Part shown: positions 25,200-36,939 of the stretch, piece by piece
How the letters are laid out: every line of letters begins with the position of its first letter
Numbering within the stretch: position 1 is the first letter of the stretch
Source: Candolleomyces eurysporus
Lineage: Eukaryota > Basidiomycota > Agaricomycetes > Agaricales > Psathyrellaceae
Assembly (NCBI GenBank): GCA_027579435.1
Contig: JANBPK010001490.1
Location: 1 to 64,000 of the forward strand
Length of the DNA stretch: 64,000 nt
Direction of reading: 5' to 3'
Notes under the pieces: model-generated
Seen by the model: the letters and a program-made list of their open reading frames with translations, nothing else
Database searches by the model: none
Told to the model about the DNA's origin: nothing
Position numbers and translations under genes: made by a program

Positions 25200-27982
25200 A
25201 AACACATCTTCTACATCTGCTCAAAGACAAGAGTTATGGTGGCCATGTCCCACTCAGATATCGTCAACGCATCAGAATTATCCCTACCCCTGACCTCAAC
25301 GCTCAATCTCACTCGCAAGAGTCGACGCAGCCTCCAGTGGATTAGCTGGCCTGCTGGAGCTGCCTATCCTCGTACTTTATGTCTCATAGTTGTCGAATGC
25401 CAAAACCGGGATTCGAGCGAGCCGTTGAAGACTTTCCTCTGTCTGTGAGCCCTGCCGATCATCATCCGAGCAGCAGAGGATCCCTTGCAGAGAGCGAAAG
25501 TACTTGAGTGAATAAAATGGCTTATTTGAATAACATTGACTAATGACCTCTGACTCAGGACCGAGAGGGACTCGATGCATAGCCGGACAAGAACTCTCCC
25601 GGTTCCAGTTTCAATTTGAGGATCGCCAAAAATCTATGCCTTCAGCTTCCTCCGTGCCAGAAACTAGGGCCGGTTTCTTGAAAATATTCCTCATGCTTTC
25701 TGCAATCCAGGCCAAGATCTTGGACATTGATTCAACTCCGCCACCAACTCGAGATAAATTTGAACGCGCGTCATCCCCGGGAAGTTTGCAATGACACGAT
25801 CACGAAACAAGCCAAAAACGGCTGATCCAGTCGTACCCGTTCATCTCGAAATGCCAGCGCCCCTCATAAAGCGCAGTTGGACAGCGAGGATACTCAGTAA
25901 AATATCAGTCCCACTGGCCATTGTAGGGTTTCTGGCCCAGTCTGCTGCCGCAGTCGTTCCATTGTACGAATGCGGGGTAAGAGGCATCATTCTGGTTTTA
26001 ATCTTCCCTAGAAAGCTCGACGACCTACTCGGGTGTCAGCTCAGGGACAGGGCTACACCAGCGCAGCACGCGTGTCGAACTCAGCTATTGTACGTGCCTT
26101 GCCTCATCTGCTACATCGGATATCTGGATGACTGATGGTGACTGATCGGCCAGTTCCACGCTGCTAGACTGGCAGAGCACCAACTAGGACCATCCTATGA
26201 CCATAGCCGTTCTACTCCCACTACCCCACAACCACCGTCCGCCCTGCCCCCCCCTCCCCCATCACGACTGAGACGGTGTCCAGTGGTCTGCTCCCCCGTC
26301 CTTCCGCAGGGAGACGGGATCACCTGTGATGACGATTCCTACCACAATCGCATGTAAGTTGTCCGGAATATCTCTGGACATCTTTGATTCCCCTTAGGTT
26401 AACTGTCGTCACGCTCCGTTCGTATTCTCTTTTCCAACTCTCTCAATCCTATGTCTATCAGCTTATCAAAAACTTCTTTGTTTCGCTTTAAACGCAGCTC
26501 ATCGCTCTCCTCATTCTTCAGTCTGTTATCCTTCTGATCTCGTCTGGAGGTGAGTTGTTTCTTCATTTGTTCCCTACTCGGTGTCACCTACAATCGTCTT
26601 TTTGATGTCGTCTGAAGCTCATAATCGCTAACGTTTTATATTATGATATTCCTCGACTTCTCTCAATCTCGAGTTTACACACACGAGCTACCTGCGGTTG
26701 TGTGTGTTGAAATCTGGTGCTCTGAGAGCTTGGTCAAGCAAACTAGTCGGGATGTGGAGATACGGGGACTTTTCCCGAACGTAATACCACTCGCAAGCGG
26801 GTAGTGGATAGATCCCGTTTGAAATTTTGAATTTCATTGTATGTACATTATCACACCAATGTAAATACAAGGATAACGAGTAAAATTCCAGTATTCTGGC
26901 TACACTTGCCAAGTTGTGCGCGCACTTTATTGTACGGGGCTTGAAGCACTCTTCGCCTCGACCTCAAAGTTTCATGCAGTCCCGAAATTTCTTCTGCCGC
27001 AAGAAAGGTGATCGGTCATTTCGACTGCAACATCGACTTCGACGCCAGGTACAACCATCATGTACAGATTGACGCCGGTTTTCAGATCGAGTAGGTAAAT
27101 ATACAGCTTGGGCGACAAACTTGAGACTTTGGATGCTTGGGATCGGTATTGAGACGTAGCTTGTGTTCGCACCCTCCCCTCGCATCTCTGGGAAATTTTT
27201 GCCTCCACCGGATACACGGATAGGCATGCGGTAAAGGTAGGTTCCTCGGGTATAGAGGTCTGCTGTGCGTTGATGGTTCAGGGATGCATCTGACGGCCAC
27301 TTACCTTCAGTGTCCGTACGGCTACAAGTTATCCGTTGAATGCTGACAAAGATCAATCCAACAAAAGCGTCGGCAACAGGAAGGTGCTGCGCTTGCCACT
27401 TGGAGAATGTAGATCAATATTACCATTTCAGGATCACCGCGAGGTGTGAGTGCTACTGTCAGATTATTCTGAAATCATCGGTTTATGATTGGAGCTTGGG
27501 CGCTGTATTGAGACGGGGGACCGCACGTTACGAGAATTTGGCTGCAAACGTGAGCCCTGAGAGCCGTAGCAAGATTTCAAATGTCTGGGCTCGGTGTACT
27601 TGCCGTGACCAGAACTTGAGGTGCAAAAAAACGGTATCATTTCTGAAAGTAAGCAGAGGAGAGAGACGGTCCAGAAAAGCTGTCTCGTCAGATTAGCACT
27701 GACATACAAGCAATTTGGGGAGACCTAGACGTGAAGAAAATCCGCAATGTAAGGACTTGGCGATGTGTATCAAAGCCCTTGTAGACGAGGCACACATTCT
27801 GAAACCACGCGGGACCGTGCGCTTGCCTGCGCACCTTGGCATCTTTCTCCGCTCTGCTATGTTGTGTAAGTCCGCAGCTCGATCCTATGTCGATAACGAA
27901 CCATTGCCAAACTTTCAAGATACGCTCCGGAATGACGGATGTACTGAGATTCCCGATATGTTTCGATTCGAACCAGAGACTG
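25200..27982. other. Low-confidence coding shreds, no gene model
   Basis: Several short frames look partly coding but cannot be assembled. On the plus strand they are 25543-25794 (PPPTRDKFERASSPGSLQ), 25791-25970 (ARILSKISVPLAIVGFLAQ, one hydrophobic segment) and 27715-27987 (MCIKALVDEAHILKPRG). On the minus strand they are 26399-26587 (charged, helix-prone, with DELRLKRNKEVFDKLIDIGL) and 26972-27217 (KLYIYLLDLKTGVNLYMMVV). None is recognised. This may be one or two divergent or decayed genes, or chance frames. Confidence 0.3.
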
Positions 27983-27989
27983 TATAAAA
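27983..27989 (+). promoter_or_regulatory. TATA box of the peroxygenase gene
   Basis: TATAAAA lies about 55 bases upstream of the ATG at 28043, a normal distance for a fungal TATA-driven gene with a short leader. Confidence 0.5.
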
Positions 27990-28042
27990 GCTAGCCAAGC
28001 TGCTTATTGACCAGCAGAAATCCCAGACACAGAATCTCCAGC

Positions 28043-29417
28043 ATGATCGCTACACAGTTTATTCTTCTTACTACGCTCCTCTTCACACTTTCTAGCACTT
28101 CTCTCGCCTTCCCCAACATCGCGGATCTTGTGAGGCGTCACGAAGTTGAAGACGCTAATTCTCGTACAGGTGGAATACCTGGCGCAGTAAATGCACCTCC
28201 ACCGCCCGGACCGCCTCGATTCACAGGCACGAAGCTTGTTCACGATCGTGCCCATCCCTGGAAGCCACTCAGAAGCGGAGATGAGCGAGGACCGTGTCCA
28301 GGAATGAACACCCTTGCATCCCACGGTGTCAGTACCCAGCTCAGTCCTCGAGTGTTGTTGCCGCTAACTTGCTCCAATCCCTCTAGTATATCTCTCGTGA
28401 CGGTGTTGCTAGCCCTTCCGAGATGATCACGGCTGTCCAGGAAGGTAATTCGCGTCTGTTCGTGGAAACGCTTATGCTGCAACTAACTCGGGTGTCGTTT
28501 AGGATTCAACATGGAGAACACACTTGCCACATTTGTAACTTACATGGCCCACTTGATGAACGGAAACCTCGTCACCGACAAACTCAGTATCGGAGGCAAG
28601 ACAAGGAAGACCGGACCTGATCCTCCTCCTCCTGCCCATGCTGGTGGTTTTAATGTCCACGGAACATTTGAAGGTGACTTCACAGATGAATTATTTGAAG
28701 TGGAGGAAACTGACACCATGTTTTAGGCGATGCCGGGATGACTAGAGCGGACGCCTTCTTCGGGGACAACCACAGCTTCAACCAAACCCTGTTCGATAAG
28801 GTAGGTTCACGCGACTGCTGTCCAACCACAACGCCTGACCCTTCGCTCGCACGATTAGTTCGTTGACTTTAGCAACCGCTATNGGGGGCGGTTTCTACAA
28901 TCTAACGGTCGCTGGAGAGCTGCGCTTTCAGCGTCTGCAAGATTCGATCGCCACAAACCCAGAGTTCTCATTCAAGAATGTTCGCTTCCCCACAGCTTAT
29001 GCAGAGTCGGTCTTTCCTATCAATTTCTTCGTTGATGGCCGAAAGACAGAGAAGAAACTCGACATGGATTCGGCCAGATCATTTTTCAAAGATATGAAGT
29101 TCCCGCCTGACTTCTTCAGGCCCGCTACACCGATGGGCACCCAGGGCCTCATTGATGTCTTCACCATGCACCCCTTCCTTCCCGGTGGAAACGTAGACGG
29201 GAAGGTCAACAACTTTGTCGTTGATCCTAACGCTGCAGACCTCACGAAGTCTTGTGTGCTATACGATGACATCTTGAATACTGTGAAGGGTCTATATCCC
29301 AACCCAACAGGCCTGCTGAGGCGAAATTTGATCAAGAATCTGCACTATTTCTATCCTGGTTTTGTTGCAACCCTTGGTGAAGACTGTGGTGAGAAGTTCC
29401 CGTACGGACGGCAGTAG
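28043..29417 (+). CDS. Unspecific peroxygenase / heme-thiolate (chloro)peroxidase
   Basis: Secreted heme-thiolate enzymes of this family (peroxidase family 2) use H2O2 to oxygenate or halogenate diverse organic substrates. The ATG at 28043 starts a signal peptide (MIATQFILLTTLLFTLSS). The proximal heme-ligand motif GPCPGMNTLASHG lies at about 28292-28326, followed by YISRDGVASPSEMITAVQEG. The metal-site region EGDAGMTRADAFFGDNHSFN spans an intron at about 28670-28732. AYAESVFPINFFVDGR carries the candidate acid-base Glu. The stop TAG at 29415-29417 follows FPYGRQ. Four short introns give roughly 380 residues, the size of the long peroxygenase group. One N at 28883 shifts the frame inside NRY(N)GGGFYN and is best read as a base-calling insertion. 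Confidence 0.92.
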
Positions 29418-30182
29418 ACTACAGATTTGTATCTCCGGCGCCGATCGTTTTTGGTACATGGCTTAGTTTTGTCTTCATAGCTTTTCTCGTCTACCATCTC
29501 TTCAAACTCCGGTAGTTCCGAATTGATGTATTTACCTATGGCACAGAAAGCAGGTCACTTTGCTACAGCTATGAATTTCTTCCTTCGCCTCTCGTTCATG
29601 GCATTGGCCATTGCCAGTGACGATCTCTGGTGGTAGCGAGGGTGTACTCATCATGAGGGCATCCTGCCCTACAACCATCCACAATGGCCGAAGTTGTTAC
29701 TGCCAGTTGGTCAATGCTCAGCATCTGTAGGCGAAAGAATCGGCATCAAATAAACGTCGACGATGGCGGTGGTAGAGAGGCAGAGGGAGTACGGCTCTGA
29801 GCCGGCGAATTGACCGGTACAGATCGGGCGTGACTTAACGCTGTCGAGTAAAGGCTCACATCATGTCAATACCTATTCTTGAGCAATCGTTCCTTATACA
29901 AGTGATCCGACTCTTTCGACCTGCGCCCTCAAGGCAGTGCAATCAGCTGAGAATTTGAACAAAGTACCAATGGTCCTGATCCATACGCCTCCTTACAACC
30001 ATTCGGATCCTGTAACGTCGCAGTGCTGTAAAACGAAGACATGTCCTCCTACAATGACGCCTTTTGCGCAGCGACCGAAGCTGTACAGCTCGGAAGAAGC
30101 TTGATAAAACATACCAAGTTATTTAGAAGACCTAGCTTCACAATCGTTCCATGAACTCATTGTATTCAATCCCTACTCAAGT
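29418..30182. repeat. 5' flank, duplication unit A
   Basis: From about 29630 the sequence matches the 32680-33116 region (for example AGAATTTGAACAAAGTACCAA at about 29950 and 32887), with small indels. It is the promoter side of the duplicated membrane-protein gene. There is no coding frame. Confidence 0.75.
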
Positions 30183-31147
30183 ATGGCCACAGATCTCTTC
30201 CCTATAGACGAACGCCGAACTGTGTTATCCGTTATATTCGGTGTACTCGGGGGACTCGGTGTACTGTTGTGTCTCTTCATATGGGGCAGAAGACGAACGA
30301 GGAGAATCCGGCATCGTGAGCGTTGTGCCTGTTTCGCAAACTCATCGTTCTCTGACCCGATCGCGAAAATCCAGGGACGAATACAGTTAGTGATATTGAG
30401 CTCGGACAATCGACTTCTGGGCCCCAACGTCACGAAGGCATCTCAACGCGTCGATATGACAATTCACAGCTGGATCCTACCTTACCAACCTACGAGAATA
30501 GAGGAGCGGACGAAGTGCCCTCACTGTTCAGTCTATCTTCGTCAATCGCATCGTTGAAGGCCTCCAAGCGGGATATGACGACGTCGCCATTTCACCTCAT
30601 CCTGTTCGAACGGATATCCAAGCTGCAGACTATGATAAAGGGGATCCAAGAACTGTTGGAGGCAGCACCTCCCGAGGGATATGTGGCTCAGTCGGAGGAG
30701 GGAAAGGCGGTCGAAGCTTTGAAGACGGAGATGTTGAAACTGGTTGGAATGCCAGAGGCAGTGAGGGGAATAGAAGTTCTCCCGAAACGTGGCTCTTCGC
30801 AGCAGGATGATATGTCTTCGATGCCGACTAGTTTCAGTGCTCACGAGCCAGATTCTTCGCTGAGCGATGAGGCTTTCCGACATCAACAACTCACTCAAAT
30901 TCATTCTCTTCTTAAGCTCCTCACACCTATTCCGCAGCACGATTCGACATTGAAGAGCCTTGACACATCCACCAACAATCTTCTCCGTTCCCTCGATGCT
31001 GTTCCCATACCTCCGACGAATTCTTCTAATAGTCGGGAGCATGAAGTGGCCAATCACGGGGAGCGGAGTGGCACAAGCGATTCAAACCCTACCCTCCAAC
31101 CGCAATCACTCTCCGGCCAGGAAAGCCAACTTCCGCCGTATCAATGA
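30183..31147 (+). CDS. Single-pass membrane protein, paralogue A
   Basis: Two exons (30183-30315 and 30375-31147) joined by a 59-nt GTGAGC...CAG intron encode about 301 residues. A short N-terminus (MATDLFPIDERRT) precedes one hydrophobic helix (VIFGVLGGLGVLLCLFIWG) followed by GRRRTRR, so the long C-terminal part should face the cytosol. That part is Ser/Pro/Gln-rich and contains YDNSQLDPTLPTYENRG, SLFSLSSSIASLKAS and a helical stretch FERISKLQTMIKGIQELLEA. It ends SQLPPYQ; LPPY fits the [LP]PxY motif bound by WW domains of Rsp5/Nedd4-type ubiquitin ligases. The second copy at 33117 keeps the same exon structure, which supports the model. No family is recognised. Confidence 0.75.
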
Positions 31148-31802
31148 TCAATTACATCTATTCAACAGACGTTAGTTTGATCCACCCAGTTGATTTGTAC
31201 ATACATGTACCAGCGGACCGTAATGCCGTTCCGGGGTCTGATTTGCATGTCAGAACGCTTGAGTTTCTACGACAGATGTGGGGATTAGTCGACTACGACC
31301 GTGAGCATCGTCTCTCGTCAGCCTTCCTTCCGCTGTGACTCTTTCAGGTCTCTCTCTCCCGCTGTCTTTCCACCTGCCAAACCTCACCTCCTAAACCTGT
31401 ACCGGAGGCTTTGTGTACGCTGCACTGCGCAGCCATTAAACGCATTCCGTGATCTGGGGTATCCAAACCGGGCAGTCCAAACTCAAACTGCGCTTGTGAG
31501 AGAGATTATTTGTATCTGTTAGGCATCGGGCCTCGGTCTTTGCCGGGCCGTGCCCCTGGTTCGAGCCTGGCGCTTATCCGTTTTCGTTCGACATCCTACG
31601 ATCAAACGTTTCATGGTGTCATAGGATTCCATTTCTCTTCATTGAATGCTCGCACATCTCTTACTGGCCTCTGAGAGATCCATGGTCAATCCGCCCGAGT
31701 GCAAGCTTCCTTGCTCCTCCCATAGATTTCGCGTCCCACCGCAAGATTGTCGTCAAACATGAACTACGAACCGCGGAGCGCTGCGGGTCCTGAAACCTTT
31801 AC

Positions 31803-31885
31803 AGTATAAAATCACCTCTTCTCTCCATGGTGCCCCTCAGCAGCAACTCAATCTTTAAATTTCAACTACCCATGGTTTAGCTTTC
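31803..31885 (+). pseudogene. Decapitated beta-lactamase-like gene start with promoter
   Basis: TATAAAATCAC at 31805 and the leader CAACTCAAT...TTTCAACTAC match the promoter of the intact gene at 34692-34759. The ATG at 31872 is followed by GTT and then TAG (31878-31880), and similarity stops there. This is what remains of a hydrolase gene that followed membrane-protein copy A. Confidence 0.75.
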
Positions 31886-32640
31886 AAGGAATCTCCATTC
31901 AGCTTGCAGTACGTTCCCAGCTCATGCTGATCCGCCCTTTGCTCATCTGCCCTGGTGCTATTTAGCCTCGTATCTTATCCCAACATTGTGCACGGCTTGA
32001 AGAAATCTGAATGCAGCAATTTGGCGAATATTCAGCTCACGGACTGACCAGGAGATACGGGAATGAGAGGAGGAAGGTGAGTTTTCGGCGAAATGCTAGC
32101 GACAGTTGATTAATTCCTCACCTCAGGTGATCGAGTTCATCGGTTTCGTGGAGAGGCGGGGATGGAACTATGGCGAAAGAAATGGGAGAAAAACTCGCTG
32201 AATATCTCCGCTGCATCCGCAGCTTCAAGCCGATGTCCGAAACATGGGCAACGCTCGCCGAAACCAACCCCTCGTCCATACAACATCTACGCGCGCAAGA
32301 AGGCTACGATGTATGGCAAGATGAGCTCCCAAGTCGAAAATTCTTTCGCTTCAGTTCGAAAAAAGGAGCCTGTTGTTCCTCAAACTGATGAAGAAACTGC
32401 CAATTACATTGTCCAGCATCGACGCGCAGAACTTTCTTCCTTCCTTCCACCCAAACCATGTTCATGTAATGCTCCCTTTCCCACTTGATGCCTTCTTACG
32501 TTGACGTCCACCCGAGCTAGCCCACGCCTCATTCTTGTCTGCACGTTTGCCCTAGTCAGGTCACCTGGATCGCTGGAGCCTTGAGAGGTAAGCCCTTGAA
32601 TAATTGGCATTTATTCCGCTACGATTGATCCGAACCTTTT
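31886..32640 (+). other. Unresolved small gene(s) between duplication units
   Basis: ATGCAGCAATTTGGCG at about 32011 opens a frame that continues across a possible GTGAGT...CTCAG intron (about 32079-32127) to give YGNERRK joined to VIEFIGFVERRGWNYGE, then TGA. Overlapping frames at 32162-32488 (YNIYARKKATMYGKMSSQV, then PQTDEETANYIVQHRRAELS) and 32170-32388 (LAEYLRCIRSFKPMSETW) also look coding. They conflict, so this may be a decayed gene or one with unrecognised introns. No family is recognised. Confidence 0.35.
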
Positions 32641-32679
32641 ACCGTCGCAGTGGTTGAACACTCCCTCTGGCGATGGCGA

Positions 32680-33116
32680 AGATGTACTCATAGTGAGGAC
32701 ATCCTACCCGACAACCATCGACAATGGCTGGAGTGGTTGCTGCCAGTAGGTCAATGTTCGGCACATGTAGGCGCAACATCGACGATGGCGGCGGTCGAGA
32801 GTCGGAGGAGTATGACGCTGAGCTGGCGAAATCATCAGTCCGGGCCGGCTTCAGCCTTGTTGGGTGAAGGCTCCCATCGTGTCAGCTGAGAATTTGAACA
32901 AAGTACCAAAGGTCCTGATCCATACGCTTCTTTGCTTCGAACAATCCAGATCCGGTAATGTCGCAGTGTGGTAAAGCGAAGACGGACTCCTCCAATGACG
33001 TCTTCTACGCAATGACCGAAGCTCAGAGCAAACTCTATCATAGATGCTAAGGTATTTAGAAACCCTGTGCTTCGCAATCATTCCGACGACCCACTGACTC
33101 TAACCCTGACTCAAAC
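32680..33116. repeat. 5' flank, duplication unit B
   Basis: Matches about 29640-30182 in the same orientation. Both flanks share GTCCTGATCCATACGC and the stretch running into each membrane-protein ATG. It holds no gene. Confidence 0.75.
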
Positions 33117-34093
33117 ATGGCCGGTCTTTTCCAAAAGCATGACCTCCGAATTCTGTTTCCCGTTGTATTTGGTGTACTCGGGGGACTCGGTGTAGTGTTG
33201 TGCTTCTACCTGTGGAGCAGAAGACGAGCGAGGGTGGCCCTGCATAGTGAGCGTTGTGTCTGTTTCAAAAACTCATCGTTTTTTAACCCAATCGCACAAA
33301 TCCAGGGACAAATGCAATTGATAATATCGAGCTCGGACAATCATCTTCTGGGCCCCAACGTCACGAAGACGCTCTCACAAATCGATATGACAATTCACAA
33401 CTGGATCCTACCCTACCAGCATATAAGAATAGAGAAGCGGACGAAATACCCTCACTGTTCAGTCTATCTTCGTCAATCGCATCGCTGAAGGCCTCTGAGC
33501 GAGATTTGACGACATCGCCATTTCACCTCATCATGTTTGAACGGATATCCAAGCTACAATGTATGATAAAGGAGGCTCAACTACTGTTCGAGGCAACACC
33601 GCCCCAGGGATATGTGGCTCAATCGGAGGAGGGAAAGGCGGTCGAAGCTTTGAACACCGAGATGTTGGAATTGGTTGGAATGCCGGAGCCATTGAAGGGA
33701 GCACAAACTCTCCCGGAGGGAGGGCCTTCACAGCAGAGCAATACGCCTTGGATGCCGACCGTTGTCAATCCCCACGAGCCAGGTTCTTCGCTGGGCGATG
33801 AGGTGTTTCGACATCAACAACTCGTTCAAATCCACTCTCTTCTCACACTCCCCGCGCCTACTCCATTTCAATCCACTCCACAGCACGATTCGACGTTCGC
33901 AGGTCTTGACGCATCCATCAACGCTCTTCTCCGTTCCCTAGATGCTGTTCCTATACCACCAGCAAAATCTTCTAATTCTGGGGAGCATGAAGCCGCCAAT
34001 CGTGGGAAGCAGAATAGCACGAGCCAGCCGAACCTTACCCTTCAACCACAATCATTGTCCAGCCAGGGAGACCAACTTCCGCCGTATCAGTAA
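33117..34093 (+). CDS. Single-pass membrane protein, paralogue B
   Basis: Exons 33117-33246 and 33306-34093, split by a 59-nt intron at the same place as in paralogue A, encode about 305 residues. The order is the same: short N-terminus (MAGLFQKHDLRILF), one membrane helix (PVVFGVLGGLGVVLCFYLW), then SRRRARVALH as the inner basic flank. The Ser/Pro-rich tail contains NIELGQSSSGPQRHE, YDNSQLDPTLPAYKN and FERISKLQCMIKEAQLLFEA and ends DQLPPYQ, stop TAA at 34091-34093. Substitutions relative to A are spread along the protein while frame, intron and end motif are kept, which suggests both copies have been under selection. The intact hydrolase gene starts about 670 bases downstream. Confidence 0.75.
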
Positions 34094-34759
34094 TCAATTA
34101 TATGTGTGATCGATGGACGTTAGTTTGATCCACTCAGTTGAATTGTACATACCAGTGACCTGCGTGATACGATTCCGATGTTTGAGCTCCAGGTCAGAAC
34201 GCTTGAGTGTTTGCTAGAGATGTGGGGTCGAGCACGAGTCTCTCCTGGGCCTTCCTCTTGCTCCTTCCGCTGTCTTTGCTACCTGCGGAACGTCACCTCC
34301 TAAACCTATACCGGGCAGGGTCCAAACTGCGCTTGTAAGAAAGAATTATTTGTATCTGTTAGGCATCAGGGCCTCGGTCTTTGGCGGCCCGTGCCTCGCT
34401 GGTTCGAGCCTTGGCGCTTATCCTTTTCGTTCGACGCCGCCCAACAAAGAAACGTTTGGTCGTGCCTCCAAGGAATGTGTCGAATACCGAACGGGTGTCA
34501 CAGGACTCCGTTTCTCTTCATCTAATGCTCGCACATCCGACTCCGACCTGGACCTCTGGGAGATCCATGATCAATCCGCCCGCGAGCGAGTCTAGGTGCT
34601 TGCTCCTCCCGTAGATTCACTTCCCACAGCGAGATCATTGTCAATATGAACTAGTAACCGCGCAATGCTGCGGGTCTTAAAGCCTTCAAAGTATAAAATC
34701 ACTCATTCTCCCCTTGACACCCCTCGGCAGACAACTCAATTGTGAAATTTCAACTACAC
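34094..34759 (+). promoter_or_regulatory. Promoter region of beta-lactamase-like gene 1
   Basis: The region matches 31148-31871 downstream of paralogue A. TATAAAATCAC at 34692-34702 lies about 65 bases before the ATG at 34760. The leader GCAGACAACTCAAT...CAACTAC is shared with the copies at 31840 and 36910. There is no other gene. Confidence 0.55.
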
Positions 34760-36538
34760 ATGGTTCACCTTTCTGCAGAGGGTAAACAGACCCTCAATGC
34801 TGTCATCGTGCGTCGATATACGTCATGAATCACTCTTTCTGACCTCAACGCTTTACGCCAGGAGGGAGTCGCCCAAGACCCTTCGACCCCACCATTCGTC
34901 TTCGCAGCGACAACGGCCGATGGCGAAATCTACTCTCGGGGGATGGGATTTAATCGCGTCGGGGACTCTGAGAGTGGGCTGGTGGATATTGACTCTGTGT
35001 TCTGGATCTGTAGTCAGTCAAAGATGATCACTCATGTACGTCGTCTCCAATCCTTCCTCAGGCACCCACTAACCGGTCAATGCACCGTAGCTCGCGGCTC
35101 TTCAGCTCATCGAGGCTGGGAAGCTCTCTTTGAACGACCCCGTATCCAAGTACCTCCCCGAATTCAATAATCTCATCGTCATCGAAAACTTCCCTCCTCC
35201 CGTCGATATCTCGACGGCGGCAGATATGACTCCGGTCCCGCCTCTCGCAATTGAAGACCTCAAGTACCACCCGGCAACTAACACCATGACGGTCGAACAT
35301 TTGTTGACCTATACGAGTGGTCTTTTCTACCCTTTCGACGCAGTCCTCGATTGGAATCAGGATATCGACAATGCTTATAGCGCGCCTCAGGATGCGACGG
35401 ATCCAGCTGCAGGGTTTTTGAAAGTGATTAAGGTATGCCCAAGTTCCGTGAGTTATTCTTTGAGACCTAGTCCACTGATTGGTACCGGTGTATGCTAGAA
35501 TGGCTTACCCGGGATTCCGCTCAAGTTCGAGCCGGGAACTGATTGTAAGTCGTCTTCCCTCCACCCTCTACCCCACGATTGGCAGATTGAGATATATTGT
35601 GGAAATCTTTCGCAGGGACGTACGGTTATAGCTCTGACATCCTTGGGTTCGTGATTGAGAAGGTAACCCGGAAGAGCCTGGAAGTCTACATGTACGTTGT
35701 TCTGGTTCCCTTCTCTCTTGATCTATCTGAATTGTATTCTCTCTATTTATCCAGGAAAGAATGTATATTCGACCCGCTTGGGATGACCCGCACGTCGTTC
35801 TACCAATCGCCCAACATCAAGGACAAGAAGATCGGGATCAGCTATCGCCGTCGCGACGACGGACTATTTCAACCTTGGGATCACAGAATTTACGAAGACG
35901 ATCCGGATAAAGGTGCGTTCGTCCTCAGCTCCCCATTTCTTATCCAGTCCACATACACGGTGACTCGGACTCACTCGGCAATTTTATCCAGTCTTCGCTC
36001 TCTACGGAGGCGCCAACATCCTTACAAGCTCCCGCGACTATCTGACACTCCTCCGACATTACCTTCAAATTCACTCCAACACTCTCCCTCCAGACGTCAA
36101 GCCTGTCATCTCGCGTGACACCCTGATCTCAAAGATCTTCCAACCGGCCTTGTCACCGCAAGGTAAAAAGTCACTCGAGACCATGTTAGGACCTATCGTC
36201 GCCAATATGGGAACAGGGGGTATACAATGGGGGTACGGCGGTATGGCGCTGGCGATGGGTGATTGGGTCGTGGAGCCGGATCCGTCAATGGCAGCGAAGA
36301 TGAAGCTGAGGAAAGATGGCAGTGCGTTTTGTGAGTCGTCTCTTGCACTCTTCAAACAGTTGATTTATTGAGGATTGGCTCGATAGGGTCAGGATTCTTG
36401 AATACTACGCACTTCATCGACCCATCTACCGGTGTCGCGGCTGTTTTCCAGGCGCAACTGCTCCCGCCCCTCGATCCGGTTATCTTGAGGACTGCGGGTG
36501 CGTTGGAGGGCGTGTTGTATCAGGGTTTAGTTGATTAG
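34760..36538 (+). CDS. Beta-lactamase-fold serine hydrolase 1
   Basis: This member of the beta-lactamase-related serine hydrolases (PF00144: class C enzymes, DD-peptidases, EstB-type esterases, LACTB) starts MVHLSAEGKQTLNAVI without an obvious signal peptide. Spliced exons give STPPFVFAATTADGEIYSRG, SGLVDIDSVFWICSQSKM (SQSK is the catalytic Ser-x-x-Lys), LAALQLIEAGKLSLNDPVSK, TVEHLLTYTSGL, GLPGIPLKFEPGTD and YGYSSDILGFVIEKV (YSS aligns with the Tyr-x-Asn motif). They continue with CIFDPLGMTRTSFYQSPNI and GGIQWGYGGMALAMGDWVV, ending LYQGLVD with TAG at 36536-36538. About seven short introns are required. It probably hydrolyses a small ester or amide; the substrate is unknown. It is the tandem sister of the next gene. 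Confidence 0.87.
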
Positions 36539-36939
36539 CGAATTGGGAAGAAGTCATTGTGGTGATGTCTCTGCCGAGATTTACCACATGCATTCATGCG
36601 GTACTTATGATTTTCACTTTCTTCATCTATATGAGTAACGGCCAACACGCTCTCCTCATATCATTCTATTCCTTCCCTCGCGCTTCCAGTTTTAATTATA
36701 CGTCCCTGTAATCTTAACTTTCCTTTCTCACAACTCTTACTCGAGCTTACTCTATCTTTGAACATATGCCGAAAGTTTGTTTATATCTATTTGTACCGTG
36801 CTTTATAGAAGCCCTTCGAGGTCTTATGAACCCTCTCTGGTGTCATAGGATCCCAATTTGCCCCGTTTTGACCGGTATAGTGACTCCGCCCTCAGCGGGA
36901 AATCCACAGCAGACAACTCAATCGTTAACTCAACTACCA
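36539..36939. other. Intergenic, promoter of hydrolase 2
   Basis: The leader AGCAGACAACTCAAT just before the ATG at 36940 is shared with gene 1. No clear TATA box is seen at the equivalent spacing. No gene is seen. Confidence 0.45.

Noticed and set aside
31520..31600. GGTTCGAGCC near 31560 and 34400 as a tRNA T arm
   Set aside because: There is no matching acceptor, D or anticodon stem; it is simply part of the duplicated flank.
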